From Spongiibacteraceae bacterium UBA5047 (lineage in GTDB: Bacteria; Pseudomonadota; Gammaproteobacteria; Pseudomonadales; Spongiibacteraceae): a DNA stretch of 14,889 nucleotides. The stretch lies in NCBI GenBank assembly GCA_002415025.1, contig DIBR01000019.1, positions 3,491-18,379 on the forward strand, in the 5' to 3' direction. The position numbers and the translations under genes were made by a program. Shown one piece after another: positions 8,028 to 14,664 of this stretch. Under the pieces are notes generated by a model. That model ran no database searches, was not told the origin of the DNA, and was given only the letters and a program-made list of their open reading frames with translations. How positions within the stretch are numbered: the first letter of the stretch is position 1; each line of letters starts with the position of its first letter.

Positions 8028-8073
8028 CGTTTCTGGCCCCAGAATTTTCCGGTAGCTAAAGGAGAGTTTTACC

Positions 8074-9045
8074 ATGGGGCCGCCATTGGCTTACCTCATC
8101 GTGATTGCCGTTTGGGCAACCACGCCGCTTGCCATCAAAATCAGCAGTCAGGGCTTTTCGCCGCTGGCAGCGGCTTCGATGCGCTTTGTACTGGCGTCAC
8201 TCCTTGCCTGTGTGATTGTGGCTTTGGTCTGCCACCGAAGCGGCCTTAAACGCCGACACTGGAAAGCCTACGCCGCGGCCAGCCTCTCTATCTTTCCGAA
8301 TATGCCATTGGTGTATCTGGCGACAACCTACATTTCGTCCGGTCTGGTGTCGGTGATGTTTGCGACCGCGCCCCTGATTATGGGCTTGCTGTCGGTGCTG
8401 ATTCTCAAAAAGAATCCGTTCACACCGCTGCGGCTATTGGGGCTCGGCATTTCGCTGTCGGGCCTGATGTTGATCAGCTATGCGCAGTTTGGCGCGGGTG
8501 ACGCGAGGTATATCGGCATTCTGTTGATGATTGGCTCTACGGTGCTGTTTTCGCTCAGCAATATTTTGCTGAAAACAATGGATACCAGCGCTATCGATCC
8601 TCTGGAGCAAAGTCTGGGAGCGATGGTATTCGCCTTGCCGGGACTTTTGTTGTGCTGGTATGTCCTGGACGGCCAGATACCTGCCATGACACTGGGTGCT
8701 GCGAGCGCGGCCATAGTTTATCTGGCGACCGTGGGGTCGCTGCTGGGGTTTATGGCGTTCTACTACGTACTGCGACAGTTGCCCTTTGAGGTGGTCGGAC
8801 TGGTGCCGCTCATTACCCCGGTGCTGGCAATGTTTCTCGGTGTACTGTTAGCCGGGGAGAGTATTGGCAGGGAATTACAGCAAGGGAGTTTGTTGATTCT
8901 CACAGGTTTGGCGGTGTATGAGTTCTTGCCGGGCGTGCTGCGACGCCTGCGCGGCACGCCCGGAACTGACACTGCGATAGCCGGCGCGAACAGGAAGCCG
9001 CTAGTTGTCGTCGGCGGTGGTGTTGGGGCTGCGCAGAATCAGTAG
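8074..9045 (+). CDS. EamA/DMT-family inner-membrane permease
   Basis: Polytopic permease of the drug/metabolite transporter superfamily, 323 residues. Two EamA repeats of about five helices each are visible. The first covers residues about 3-135 (starting AYLIVIAVWATTPLAIK, ending at LMLISYAQF). The second covers about 147-285 (IGILLMIGSTVLFSLSNILLK to GLAVYEFLPGVL). The segment YLATTYISSGLVSVMFATAPL is characteristic of the end of the first repeat. A charged, probably cytoplasmic tail of about 35 residues follows and is unusual in length. ATG 8074 has AAAGGAG (8058-8064) 9 nt upstream. The substrate cannot be predicted; family members export amino acids, metabolites or drugs. The 3' end overlaps the convergent EamA gene by 45 bp, so the tail is antisense to the end of that gene. 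Confidence 0.9.
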   Translation: MGPPLAYLIVIAVWATTPLAIKISSQGFSPLAAASMRFVLASLLACVIVALVCHRSGLKRRHWKAYAAASLSIFPNMPLVYLATTYISSGLVSVMFATAPLIMGLLSVLILKKNPFTPLRLLGLGISLSGLMLISYAQFGAGDARYIGILLMIGSTVLFSLSNILLKTMDTSAIDPLEQSLGAMVFALPGLLLCWYVLDGQIPAMTLGAASAAIVYLATVGSLLGFMAFYYVLRQLPFEVVGLVPLITPVLAMFLGVLLAGESIGRELQQGSLLILTGLAVYEFLPGVLRRLRGTPGTDTAIAGANRKPLVVVGGGVGAAQNQ

Positions 9046-9768
9046 GCCACCGCTGACGACAAGCGCCGTGCCGACAAAGGTGGGTGTGTCGGGCACGGCA
9101 TCCCAAATCGCCCAATCCAGCAGGCCGCTGAATACAATGGCGAAGTAGCTGGTGGGTGCCAATACTGACGACGGCACATAAGAAAAAGCCTTGGTGTAAA
9201 CGATAAAGGTGATGTACATCACTACGCCGACATAGAGCAGCCACGGCAGGGCGCTGGCCGGGATGGCTTGGTAGTTGAGCGCGAAGAACGGCAGCACAAA
9301 AATCAGCGAAATAGTGAAGTAGTAAAACAGTATTCTGCTTTCGGGTTCGGTGCGCGCCAGCTCGCGCGTACCGACCATGGAAACTGCCAGGCCGAGCCCG
9401 GAACTCAAGGCAACAAGATCCCACATGCCAACGCCATCCAGACTGGGTCGCAGCACGAGGGTGATTCCGGAAAACCCGATGATAAGCGGAATCAGACGCG
9501 TGGCGGGAATGCCTGTCCGGTACCAGACAAGGATCACCAAAGGAACAAGCAGCGGTGCGGTATTGCGCAGCAAGGTCGCGTTAACCAGAGGCATATGTTG
9601 CATGGCAAGGTAGTAAGTGTAAAAGCAGGAGCAGCCGGCAATGCCGCGTATGGCATGCTGCACAGGCCGTTGGGTAACCAGTGCGCGCCTGCCGCTACGC
9701 AGGCACCAGGGCAGGACGAGTAGAAAACAGATCAGGTACTGTGCCAGAACAATGGCTGAAATATGCAC
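9001..9768 (-). CDS. EamA/DMT-family permease, canonical-start version
   Basis: Second EamA-type permease, antisense to the first at its 3' end. From the first standard start codon (GTG, 9766-9768) it has 255 residues. Family landmarks are CFYTYYLAMQHMPLVNATLL and NTAPLLVPLVILV in the first repeat, and LLYVGVVMYITFIVYTKAFSYVPSSVLAPTSYF (read in pieces) in the second. This is short for the family (about 280-300 residues) and starts inside the second helix of the first repeat. The same frame stays open upstream and encodes a typical first helix (see 9769-9894), so the real protein is probably longer and begins at a non-standard codon. Substrate unknown; members of this subgroup resemble S-adenosylmethionine or metabolite exporters, but that is not shown here. 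Confidence 0.85.
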   Translation of the reverse strand: MHISAIVLAQYLICFLLVLPWCLRSGRRALVTQRPVQHAIRGIAGCSCFYTYYLAMQHMPLVNATLLRNTAPLLVPLVILVWYRTGIPATRLIPLIIGFSGITLVLRPSLDGVGMWDLVALSSGLGLAVSMVGTRELARTEPESRILFYYFTISLIFVLPFFALNYQAIPASALPWLLYVGVVMYITFIVYTKAFSYVPSSVLAPTSYFAIVFSGLLDWAIWDAVPDTPTFVGTALVVSGGLLILRSPNTTADDN

Positions 9769-9894
9769 TTGTCCGGCCAGATGCTTGCCTGCGGCCGCGA
9801 CCGTGCTGCCCAGAAAAACCGTGAGGATGCCGAGGCCAACGCCCAGTGCAAATCTGGATGCGGGCGGTTGTGAATTTGGGGGCGTGTTGATGAT
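9769..9894 (-). CDS. In-frame N-terminal extension of the minus-strand EamA gene, non-standard start
   Basis: The frame of the minus-strand EamA gene stays open from 9768 to a stop at 9961-9963. It reads INTPPNSQPPASRF and then ALGVGLGILTVFLGSTVAA, an ideal first transmembrane helix. There is no ATG, GTG or TTG anywhere in this stretch. Two adjacent ATC codons (9892-9894 and 9889-9891) stand where the protein would naturally begin, with GCAGG (9900-9904) 5 or 8 nt upstream as a possible ribosome-binding site. From ATC 9894 the protein would be 297 residues, the usual EamA length. Alternatives are a CTG start, a sequencing error, or a recent mutation that destroyed an ATG. Confidence 0.6.
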
Positions 9895-9910
9895 CTCGGC
9901 CTGCGTTATG

Positions 9911-9929
9911 TTGCACAGCGTTTGTGCAA
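9911..9929. promoter_or_regulatory. Operator-like palindrome between divergent genes
   Basis: TTGCACA (9911-9917) and TGTGCAA (9923-9929) are perfect inverted repeats spaced by 5 bp. The element lies between the minus-strand EamA gene and the thioesterase gene, with the right arm overlapping a possible -35 hexamer (TTGTGC, 9922-9927) of the rightward gene. It looks like a dimeric repressor site, but no regulator gene lies next to it. Confidence 0.3.
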
Positions 9930-10003
9930 TCAGATGAAAGGTAATTAAGATGCGACACCATTATGATAGCGCCCATCGCAGTCATGTAGTGTAAGGGGTA
10001 GAT

Positions 10004-10429
10004 ATGGGAATGTGGAAGCAATCGGCGACGGTTGGTGAATTAAACGCCATGCAACAAAATAGTATCGCCTCGTTTCTGGGGATCGAATTCCAGGATATCG
10101 GTACAGATTTTATTGTTGCTACGATGCCGGTAAACGAACGCACCAAACAGCCTTTTGGCATATTACACGGTGGTGCGTCGGTGGTTTTGTCTGAAACTCT
10201 GGGTAGCGTTGCCGGTGTTCTCTGCGCTGAGCCGGGTTCGGTGGTGGTCGGGCTTGAGGTCAATGCCAATCACCTGCGATCGGCAACCGATGGTGAAGTA
10301 ACCGGTGTGGTTCGCCCGTTGCACATCGGGCGCAGTACTCAGGTGTGGGAAACGCATATCAGCGATCAGCAGGGTAGAAAGCTCTGCGTGTCGAGGCTGA
10401 CCGTGATGGTAAAAGCCCCGTCAGAATAA
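10004..10429 (+). CDS. menI: Hotdog-fold acyl-CoA thioesterase, MenI/YdiI-like
   Basis: Small hotdog thioesterase (141 residues) that reads closely alongside E. coli YdiI/MenI (136 residues). MenI hydrolyses 1,4-dihydroxy-2-naphthoyl-CoA in menaquinone synthesis and also other aromatic and acyl-CoAs. The core RTKQPFGILHGGASVVLSET carries Q49, H55 and E64, and S68 follows, matching YdiI Q48, H54, E63 and S67. NANHLRSA and PLHIGRSTQVWE are further family segments. The protein acts in the cytoplasm, usually as a tetramer. AAGGGG (9993-9998) is 5 nt before ATG 10004; a second ATG at 10010 is possible. No other menaquinone genes are visible here, so the physiological substrate is open, and the paralog EntH/YbdB has the same motifs. 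A bidirectional terminator overlaps its stop codon. Confidence 0.85.
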   Translation: MGMWKQSATVGELNAMQQNSIASFLGIEFQDIGTDFIVATMPVNERTKQPFGILHGGASVVLSETLGSVAGVLCAEPGSVVVGLEVNANHLRSATDGEVTGVVRPLHIGRSTQVWETHISDQQGRKLCVSRLTVMVKAPSE

Positions 10430-10444
10430 CGGGGCTGCAGTTTT
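10414..10444. terminator. Bidirectional terminator between convergent thioesterase and patatin genes
   Basis: AGCCCCGT (10414-10421) pairs with ACGGGGCT (10429-10436) across a 7-nt loop that contains the thioesterase stop codon. On the + strand TTTT follows after GCAG. On the - strand the stem runs directly into TTTT, serving the patatin gene that ends at 10453. Confidence 0.75.
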
Positions 10445-10452
10445 GGTGGGCG

Positions 10453-11937
10453 CTATTTGATAGCGGGCAGCGGGTGAACCCTGCGCACAGCCTGAACTTC
10501 AATATTCTGCATTTCTTCGAGAATGGTATCGAGTACCTTGCTGATGCGCGTGCAGGTACGGATGGTTTCAATCTGTGGCCAGGCGGCGCGTTCGCCTTCT
10601 CGCATCAGACCGACCAGCTCGTCTTCCGATAATTTGGCGAGCAGTTTTCTCATATCGTAAAAGCGAAAACTCGGGACGATATTAATGTCGCCGGAGTATT
10701 CCTGTTTGGCCAGGCTGTGCATGCTATTGAGCACCATATTGAGCCTTGGCATATCCCGTAGATAGTTTTGCGAGATAAAACGCTGGGAATCGAGCACCTC
10801 GGTCAGAGCCGAGCGGCCGATGCTGGCAGCGGCTGTCGCGAAACCACCGCGCTTTTTCTTGCGGCTGATAAACGGCAGCACCACCGGGTTGATCTGGCTG
10901 ACAATAAAATGATTAACCCCGTACATACGCGACAGGCGCTTGGCGGGAAGGTCGTCGGAAATCGAGCCGTCTATCCACTTGCGTGAGGCGAGATAGGGCT
11001 GGCTGTCGCCATATACGTTTTTGGCTTGTAGCGTCACGGGTGGGTACACGCCGGGTACTGCGCAGGAGGCAAGTACCGCCGAGCGAATATAGACGTTGGG
11101 CGATGCAATTGCATTCAACAGGCGCGAGGTTTGGTGGGTCTCGGCAGGTGCAATGGAAATGCTGATCTGGCGGCCGGTTTTCTTGTAAGCCTCTTCAAAG
11201 GTCATATCCGGGATCAGGCGGTTGATAACACTTTGCAGGTCGTGAATATCGATATGCGCCCGTGCGCCACGAAACATGCGGTTAAACCAGCTCGCTTCCT
11301 GTTTGGCTTCGAATGCGAGATGTTTCGCATCCATAAACTGGTCCATTTCATCATCGGTATGCGTGCCAAGCACAGCCGCCACCAGCGAACCGGCGCTGGC
11401 GCCCGAAATAACGTTGGGCAGCAAGTCTTGCTCGAGCAGGGCCCGCACCACGCCAATGTGATAGAAGCCCAAAGCGCCGCCGCCACTCAACATCAGGGCA
11501 GAGCGGCCGTAGCATTGGCTGGCGCGCTGGAAGAAGTCGAGCTTGTCTTCAAAGTCGATGTTGTTGTTTTCGGTGTTGGCGATATGGTTGAGGGAGTCGG
11601 CAATCTCCTCTACGTAGTTCTCGATAAGATGTTTGGTGCCAAACTTGGAGCGCGAGTGAACGGCGGCCTTGCCCATGCCGCCCATATTGCCGTGAATGCC
11701 TTCGTTCAGGGTAAACAGTAAACCAACGTCATCGTGGCGGCTGCGCAGGGCGCGCAGCCGGTCCAGGCGGTAGCGAATGGAAACGTGGTCGTAGAGGCGC
11801 GTTTGGTCCATCTTGCGCCATTGCGCAAGCCCCGCCAGATCATCGTGGGCCTGTGCTGCCTTGGCCCACTGCTCGTAGGTATCGGCCGTGCGCATGCGAT
11901 CTTCAAGCTGGGTACGTCGTCGTAGAGGTAGTTGCAC
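10453..11937 (-). CDS. Patatin-like phospholipase with N-terminal DUF3336-type region
   Basis: Serine lipid acyl hydrolase of the patatin family, 494 residues. The N-terminal part (about 1-140; QWAKAAQAHDDLAGLAQWR..., RYRLDRLRALR, LNEGIHGNMGGMG) resembles the DUF3336 region found in bacterial patatins and yeast triacylglycerol lipases. The patatin domain follows: glycine-rich oxyanion loop GGGALG at 152-157, nucleophile S181 in GASAG, and catalytic D323 in DGS. With S181 and D323 both present, the protein should be an active lipase or phospholipase; the substrate is unknown. No signal peptide is seen, so it probably acts on the inner leaflet or in the cytoplasm. The start is GTG (11935-11937), supported by AAGGAA read on the minus strand from 11948 to 11943, 5 nt upstream. 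It is divergent from the UbiB-like gene. Confidence 0.9.
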   Translation of the reverse strand: MQLPLRRRTQLEDRMRTADTYEQWAKAAQAHDDLAGLAQWRKMDQTRLYDHVSIRYRLDRLRALRSRHDDVGLLFTLNEGIHGNMGGMGKAAVHSRSKFGTKHLIENYVEEIADSLNHIANTENNNIDFEDKLDFFQRASQCYGRSALMLSGGGALGFYHIGVVRALLEQDLLPNVISGASAGSLVAAVLGTHTDDEMDQFMDAKHLAFEAKQEASWFNRMFRGARAHIDIHDLQSVINRLIPDMTFEEAYKKTGRQISISIAPAETHQTSRLLNAIASPNVYIRSAVLASCAVPGVYPPVTLQAKNVYGDSQPYLASRKWIDGSISDDLPAKRLSRMYGVNHFIVSQINPVVLPFISRKKKRGGFATAAASIGRSALTEVLDSQRFISQNYLRDMPRLNMVLNSMHSLAKQEYSGDINIVPSFRFYDMRKLLAKLSEDELVGLMREGERAAWPQIETIRTCTRISKVLDTILEEMQNIEVQAVRRVHPLPAIK

Positions 11938-11942
11938 CTTGT

Positions 11943-11948
11943 TTCCTT
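11943..11948 (-). promoter_or_regulatory. Ribosome-binding site that fixes the GTG start of the patatin gene
   Basis: Read on the minus strand this is AAGGAA, 5 nt before GTG at 11937-11935. The next ATG in frame would remove 14 residues of the DUF3336-like region and has no comparable site. Confidence 0.65.
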
Positions 11949-12146
11949 AACCACTCGGATAGATAGTGACACCGCCCACATTGTAGTGGCTGCGCGGCAG
12001 GAATAACAGCCGGCACGCGCTATGTCACAAAAAGGCAGATACTGTTACCAAGCAGGGTGCCAGGGTTGTATGACGGCATGATGACGGCAAGGCCGTTGCC
12101 CCCGGGTGGCCCCTCGTGGAACAGCTACAATAGCGGAAATAGTGCT

Positions 12147-12175
12147 CTGAAATGCCCGCCGGCTTCGCGTATACT
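12147..12175 (+). promoter_or_regulatory. Probable sigma-70 promoter of the UbiB-like gene
   Basis: CTGAAA (12147-12152) and TATACT (12170-12175) are 17 bp apart. The -10 matches five of six consensus bases and the -35 four. Transcription would begin near 12182, giving a leader of about 26 nt to the ATG at 12208. Confidence 0.45.
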
Positions 12176-12207
12176 TCGCGTTTTACACACCGCACTCAGG
12201 GATGATG

Positions 12208-13536
12208 ATGTCTGCAGGTTCAAAGTCTATGGCGCAAAATCAGTTGCAATCCAGGCGCCCCATGCAACTCGCCGAATTGGGCGTACGCGGCTCAATGCGT
12301 TTGTTTCAAACCTTTGCGGCGGTGTACCCCAAAGCCCTGCGCTGGATTTATCGCTGGAGCCCGCCGTCGCCTGCCGAAATGCGTGAGCTGTTTGAAACGC
12401 TGGGTGTAACCTATATCAAGTTTGGTCAATTTATCGCCAGCTCTCCGTCTATTTTCCCCAAAGAGTATGTCGACGAATTTCAAAAATGCCTCGACCAGAC
12501 ACCGGCCATCCCGTTCCGTAAGGTGAAAGCCATTATTGAGAGTGACCTGGGCAAGCCGCTGGATAGGATCTATTCCTATATAGATGAGCGTCCGCTGGCA
12601 TCGGCCTCCATAGCCCAGGTTCACGCTGCTACCCTGACTACCGGTGAAGACGTAGTGGTCAAGGTGCAAAAGCCCGGCGTCAGAATGACACTCACCACGG
12701 ATCTGAATGCCGTTTATTTGCTCACCCGCCTGTTTGAAATGATCGTGCCCAATCTGGATCGCGGGGCGGTGGCTGATATTGTTGAAGAGATGTATCAGGC
12801 AATGCTCGATGAGTGCGATTTTGTCAAAGAGGCTGATAACCTCACCCAGTTTGGGCGCTATCTGTCGAGTACCGGGAATACCTCCGTTCTGGTGCCCAGG
12901 CCCTACCTTCAGGCCAGCAACGAACGCGTTTTGACCATGGAGCGCTTTTACGGGGTAGCCCTGACCGATATGGATGCGTTGGAAGCCTCGGGGCACGATG
13001 CCGCGCAAAGCCTGTTCAATGCCATGAATACCTGGTTTGCGAGCCTGACCCAATGTGACTTTTTCCATGCGGATCTTCACAGCGGCAACCTGATGTTGCT
13101 GGAAAACGGCTGTGTCGGGTTTATTGATTTTGGCATGGTCGGGCGCATCAAACCTAGTGTCTGGGAGGCGACGTTTGCGCTCTTTATGGCTGTAAATCAG
13201 CAAGATTACGCTCAAATGGCCAAATCCATGCTGGCCATTGGTGTCACCCGCAAGGAAGTCAACGTGGACGAGTTGGCGCGCGACATCGAAAAACTGTTCC
13301 GCAGGCTCGACGCTATGGAGCCCGAGTATCTGCTCGGTAGTGGTGGTAGTGAGCCCGATGGCGTCACCAATCTTATGACCGAATTGGGAGACATCGCCAA
13401 GAGCTACGGTATTCGCTTTCCGCGCTCGTTCACGATGCTGTTAAAGCAGTTTTTGTACTTTGACCGCTATATGGATCTGCTCGCCCCCGGCGTTAATATC
13501 TTTGGCGACGAGCGCTTCGACCTTTATCAGGAATAG
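12208..13536 (+). CDS. UbiB/ABC1 (AarF/ADCK) family atypical kinase-like protein
   Basis: Member of the ancient UbiB/COQ8/ADCK family, 442 residues from this start. Family hallmarks are the KxGQ motif (K71-Q74 in YIKFGQF), the Ala-rich nucleotide loop ASASIAQVH (from 131), the ATP-binding lysine K152 in VVVKVQKPG, the catalytic loop HADLHSGNL with D290, and the metal-binding D307 in IDFG. These predict ATP binding and ATPase activity rather than ordinary protein phosphorylation. Family members support ubiquinone synthesis or lipid handling. True UbiB is about 546 residues with two C-terminal membrane helices; this protein ends without them, so it is probably a paralog and not UbiB itself. Three ATGs stand in a row at 12202, 12205 and 12208. 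The AGGG at 12198-12201 is correctly spaced only for the third. Confidence 0.88.
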   Translation: MSAGSKSMAQNQLQSRRPMQLAELGVRGSMRLFQTFAAVYPKALRWIYRWSPPSPAEMRELFETLGVTYIKFGQFIASSPSIFPKEYVDEFQKCLDQTPAIPFRKVKAIIESDLGKPLDRIYSYIDERPLASASIAQVHAATLTTGEDVVVKVQKPGVRMTLTTDLNAVYLLTRLFEMIVPNLDRGAVADIVEEMYQAMLDECDFVKEADNLTQFGRYLSSTGNTSVLVPRPYLQASNERVLTMERFYGVALTDMDALEASGHDAAQSLFNAMNTWFASLTQCDFFHADLHSGNLMLLENGCVGFIDFGMVGRIKPSVWEATFALFMAVNQQDYAQMAKSMLAIGVTRKEVNVDELARDIEKLFRRLDAMEPEYLLGSGGSEPDGVTNLMTELGDIAKSYGIRFPRSFTMLLKQFLYFDRYMDLLAPGVNIFGDERFDLYQE

Positions 13537-13573
13537 CGTGCTCGAATTGAAACAATCTGTAATGGTCAGAGCC

Positions 13574-13604
13574 TTGCAGATAGGCTTCAATAGGTCGCCA
13601 TAAT
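13574..13604 (+). promoter_or_regulatory. Weak promoter candidate before the crotonase gene
   Basis: TTGCAG (13574-13579) and CATAAT (13599-13604) are spaced by 19 bp, longer than the preferred 17. No terminator is seen between the UbiB-like and crotonase genes (90 bp), so read-through from the upstream gene is equally possible. Confidence 0.2.
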
Positions 13605-13626
13605 TTCCATAAAAGGTTCTGAAACC

Positions 13627-14430
13627 ATGTCGTTTATCCGCGTAGAGAAGCCGCGCCCCCACGTTACCCAGATTACCCTGAACCGCCCCGAGCGGATGAA
13701 TGCCATGGCTTTCGATGTGATGGCCCCGCTGAGAGAGGCGCTCGAAGAAGTCAGTTTTGACAACGATACGCGGGTGGTAATTCTGACCGGTGCCGGCGAG
13801 GGCTTTTGTTCCGGTGCCGATCTGGAAGACCCCGGCTATATGTCTATCTTTGACGGCCTGACGGTTCCCGGTATTGCGCGCCGTGCCATGAAGGTGCTGG
13901 ATGACGTTATTAAAACGATTCAGGATATGCACCAGCCCGTTATCGGGGCAGTCAATGGCGCGGCGATTGGTGGTGGTTTTTGTCTTGCAATGTCGACGGA
14001 CATTCGCATTGTTTCCGAGAAAGCTTATTTCCGTGCGGCGGGTATTAACAACGGGCTTACTGCCGCAGAACTGGGGCTGAGTTACATATTGCCGCGTGCT
14101 ATAGGCTCCAGCCGGGCTTTTGAAATCATGCTGTCGGGCCGTGACGTTAATGCAGAAGAAGCCGATCGTATTGGTATGGTGTCCAGAGTGGTAGCCCATG
14201 AGCAGCTTCTGGAAGAGTGCTACACCATGGCCGAGCGTATCGTGGGTTTTAGCCAGTTGGGCGTCGAAATTACCAAGCAGATGTTGTGGGCCGGTCTGGA
14301 GGCGGGTAGTCGTCACGCGCATATGAATCACGAAGGGCATGCACAGTTATTTGTCAGAATGACGACCCAGAATTTTGAAGAAGCAATCAAGGCACGAAAG
14401 CAGGGTAGAGTGCCGGTGTTTAAGGATTGA
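13627..14430 (+). CDS. Crotonase-fold enoyl-CoA hydratase/isomerase family protein with altered active site
   Basis: Crotonase superfamily protein, 267 residues, the usual length. It binds acyl-CoA esters and stabilises an enolate in an oxyanion hole. The N-terminal landmark is NRPERMNAM. The two oxyanion-hole segments are GFCSGADL (about residues 58-65) and GAAIGGG (111-117). In classical hydratases two glutamates do the chemistry (E144 and E164 in rat mitochondrial enzyme, 20 residues apart). Here the matching positions are C119 and G139. One acidic residue, E148 in LTAAELGLSYILPR, lies close to where dienoyl-CoA isomerases and related groups carry an aspartate. The reaction may therefore be isomerisation, thioester chemistry or something else; hydratase activity should not be assumed. 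AAAAGG (13611-13616) precedes ATG by 10 nt. No fatty-acid or aromatic degradation genes are adjacent to suggest a substrate. Confidence 0.87.
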   Translation: MSFIRVEKPRPHVTQITLNRPERMNAMAFDVMAPLREALEEVSFDNDTRVVILTGAGEGFCSGADLEDPGYMSIFDGLTVPGIARRAMKVLDDVIKTIQDMHQPVIGAVNGAAIGGGFCLAMSTDIRIVSEKAYFRAAGINNGLTAAELGLSYILPRAIGSSRAFEIMLSGRDVNAEEADRIGMVSRVVAHEQLLEECYTMAERIVGFSQLGVEITKQMLWAGLEAGSRHAHMNHEGHAQLFVRMTTQNFEEAIKARKQGRVPVFKD

Positions 14431-14446
14431 TGTGACGCCTGCAACG

Positions 14447-14494
14447 CTGCGCTTATGCCGGCCTACATTTGCGTGTAGGCCCGATTAAGCGCAG
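14447..14494. repeat. 48-nt two-tier hairpin downstream of the crotonase gene
   Basis: Outer arms CTGCGCTTA (14447-14455) and TAAGCGCAG (14486-14494) are perfectly complementary. After a 4/4 internal loop the inner arms GGCCTACA (14460-14467) and TGTAGGCC (14474-14481) pair perfectly around a 6-nt TTTGCG loop. No T-run follows. It begins 17 bp after the crotonase stop. It may be a REP-like element, a 3' stabiliser, or part of the repeat array to its right. Confidence 0.7.
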
Positions 14495-14511
14495 TGTATC
14501 GGGCGGAGATC

Positions 14512-14664
14512 GGGATGAATCAGAACAGCCTAAGGGCTGCTCTGACCCTGCGGGCAGCGCCGCTGTGCGGCTTGTTCAAAATGCTGGCGCATTTTGTGAT
14601 TCGCTGCCGCTCACCCTGAAGGGTTCTCACCCGGCCTCATGGCCGGATAAATAAAAAAACCGGC
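14512..14664. repeat. Multi-hairpin repeat, copy 1
   Basis: Starts with GGGATGAATCA and carries successive stems: A, 14521-14530 with 14535-14544 (one A-C mismatch); B, GCCGC/GCGGC at 14559-14571; C, CAAAATGC/GCATTTTG at 14577-14596; D, ACCCT/AGGGT at 14613-14624; E, CCGGCC/GGCCGG at 14631-14646. It ends in an ATAAATAAAAAAACCGGC tract (14647-14664) equal to the left arm of the terminator after copy 2, but with no right arm following. The unit has no coding character. Confidence 0.8.

Larger units (their letters stand above)
7789..8073. other. 285-bp gap between the ParA-like and permease genes
   Basis: No convincing protein gene. From left to right it holds a 5-bp stem (CAAGG/CCTTG, 7800-7813), a candidate promoter (7833-7861), a 26-codon open frame without a ribosome-binding site (7900-7980), and the 24-bp palindromic terminator (8001-8024). 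The ribosome-binding site AAAGGAG of the permease gene is at 8058-8064. The stretch could be a long 3' UTR of the ParA-like gene or a separate small-RNA gene. Confidence 0.45.

Noticed and set aside
11131..11721. 196-codon + strand open frame inside the patatin gene
   Set aside because: It is antisense to the patatin core, including the glycine-rich loop and the nucleophile motif; no independent start signals or family features.
12292..13215. 307-codon minus-strand open frame inside the UbiB-like gene
   Set aside because: The + strand frame carries every UbiB motif; the antisense frame is a composition shadow.
14469..14654. 61-codon open frame across repeat copy 1
   Set aside because: It runs through four hairpins, has no ribosome-binding site, and is best explained as a by-product of the structured repeat.
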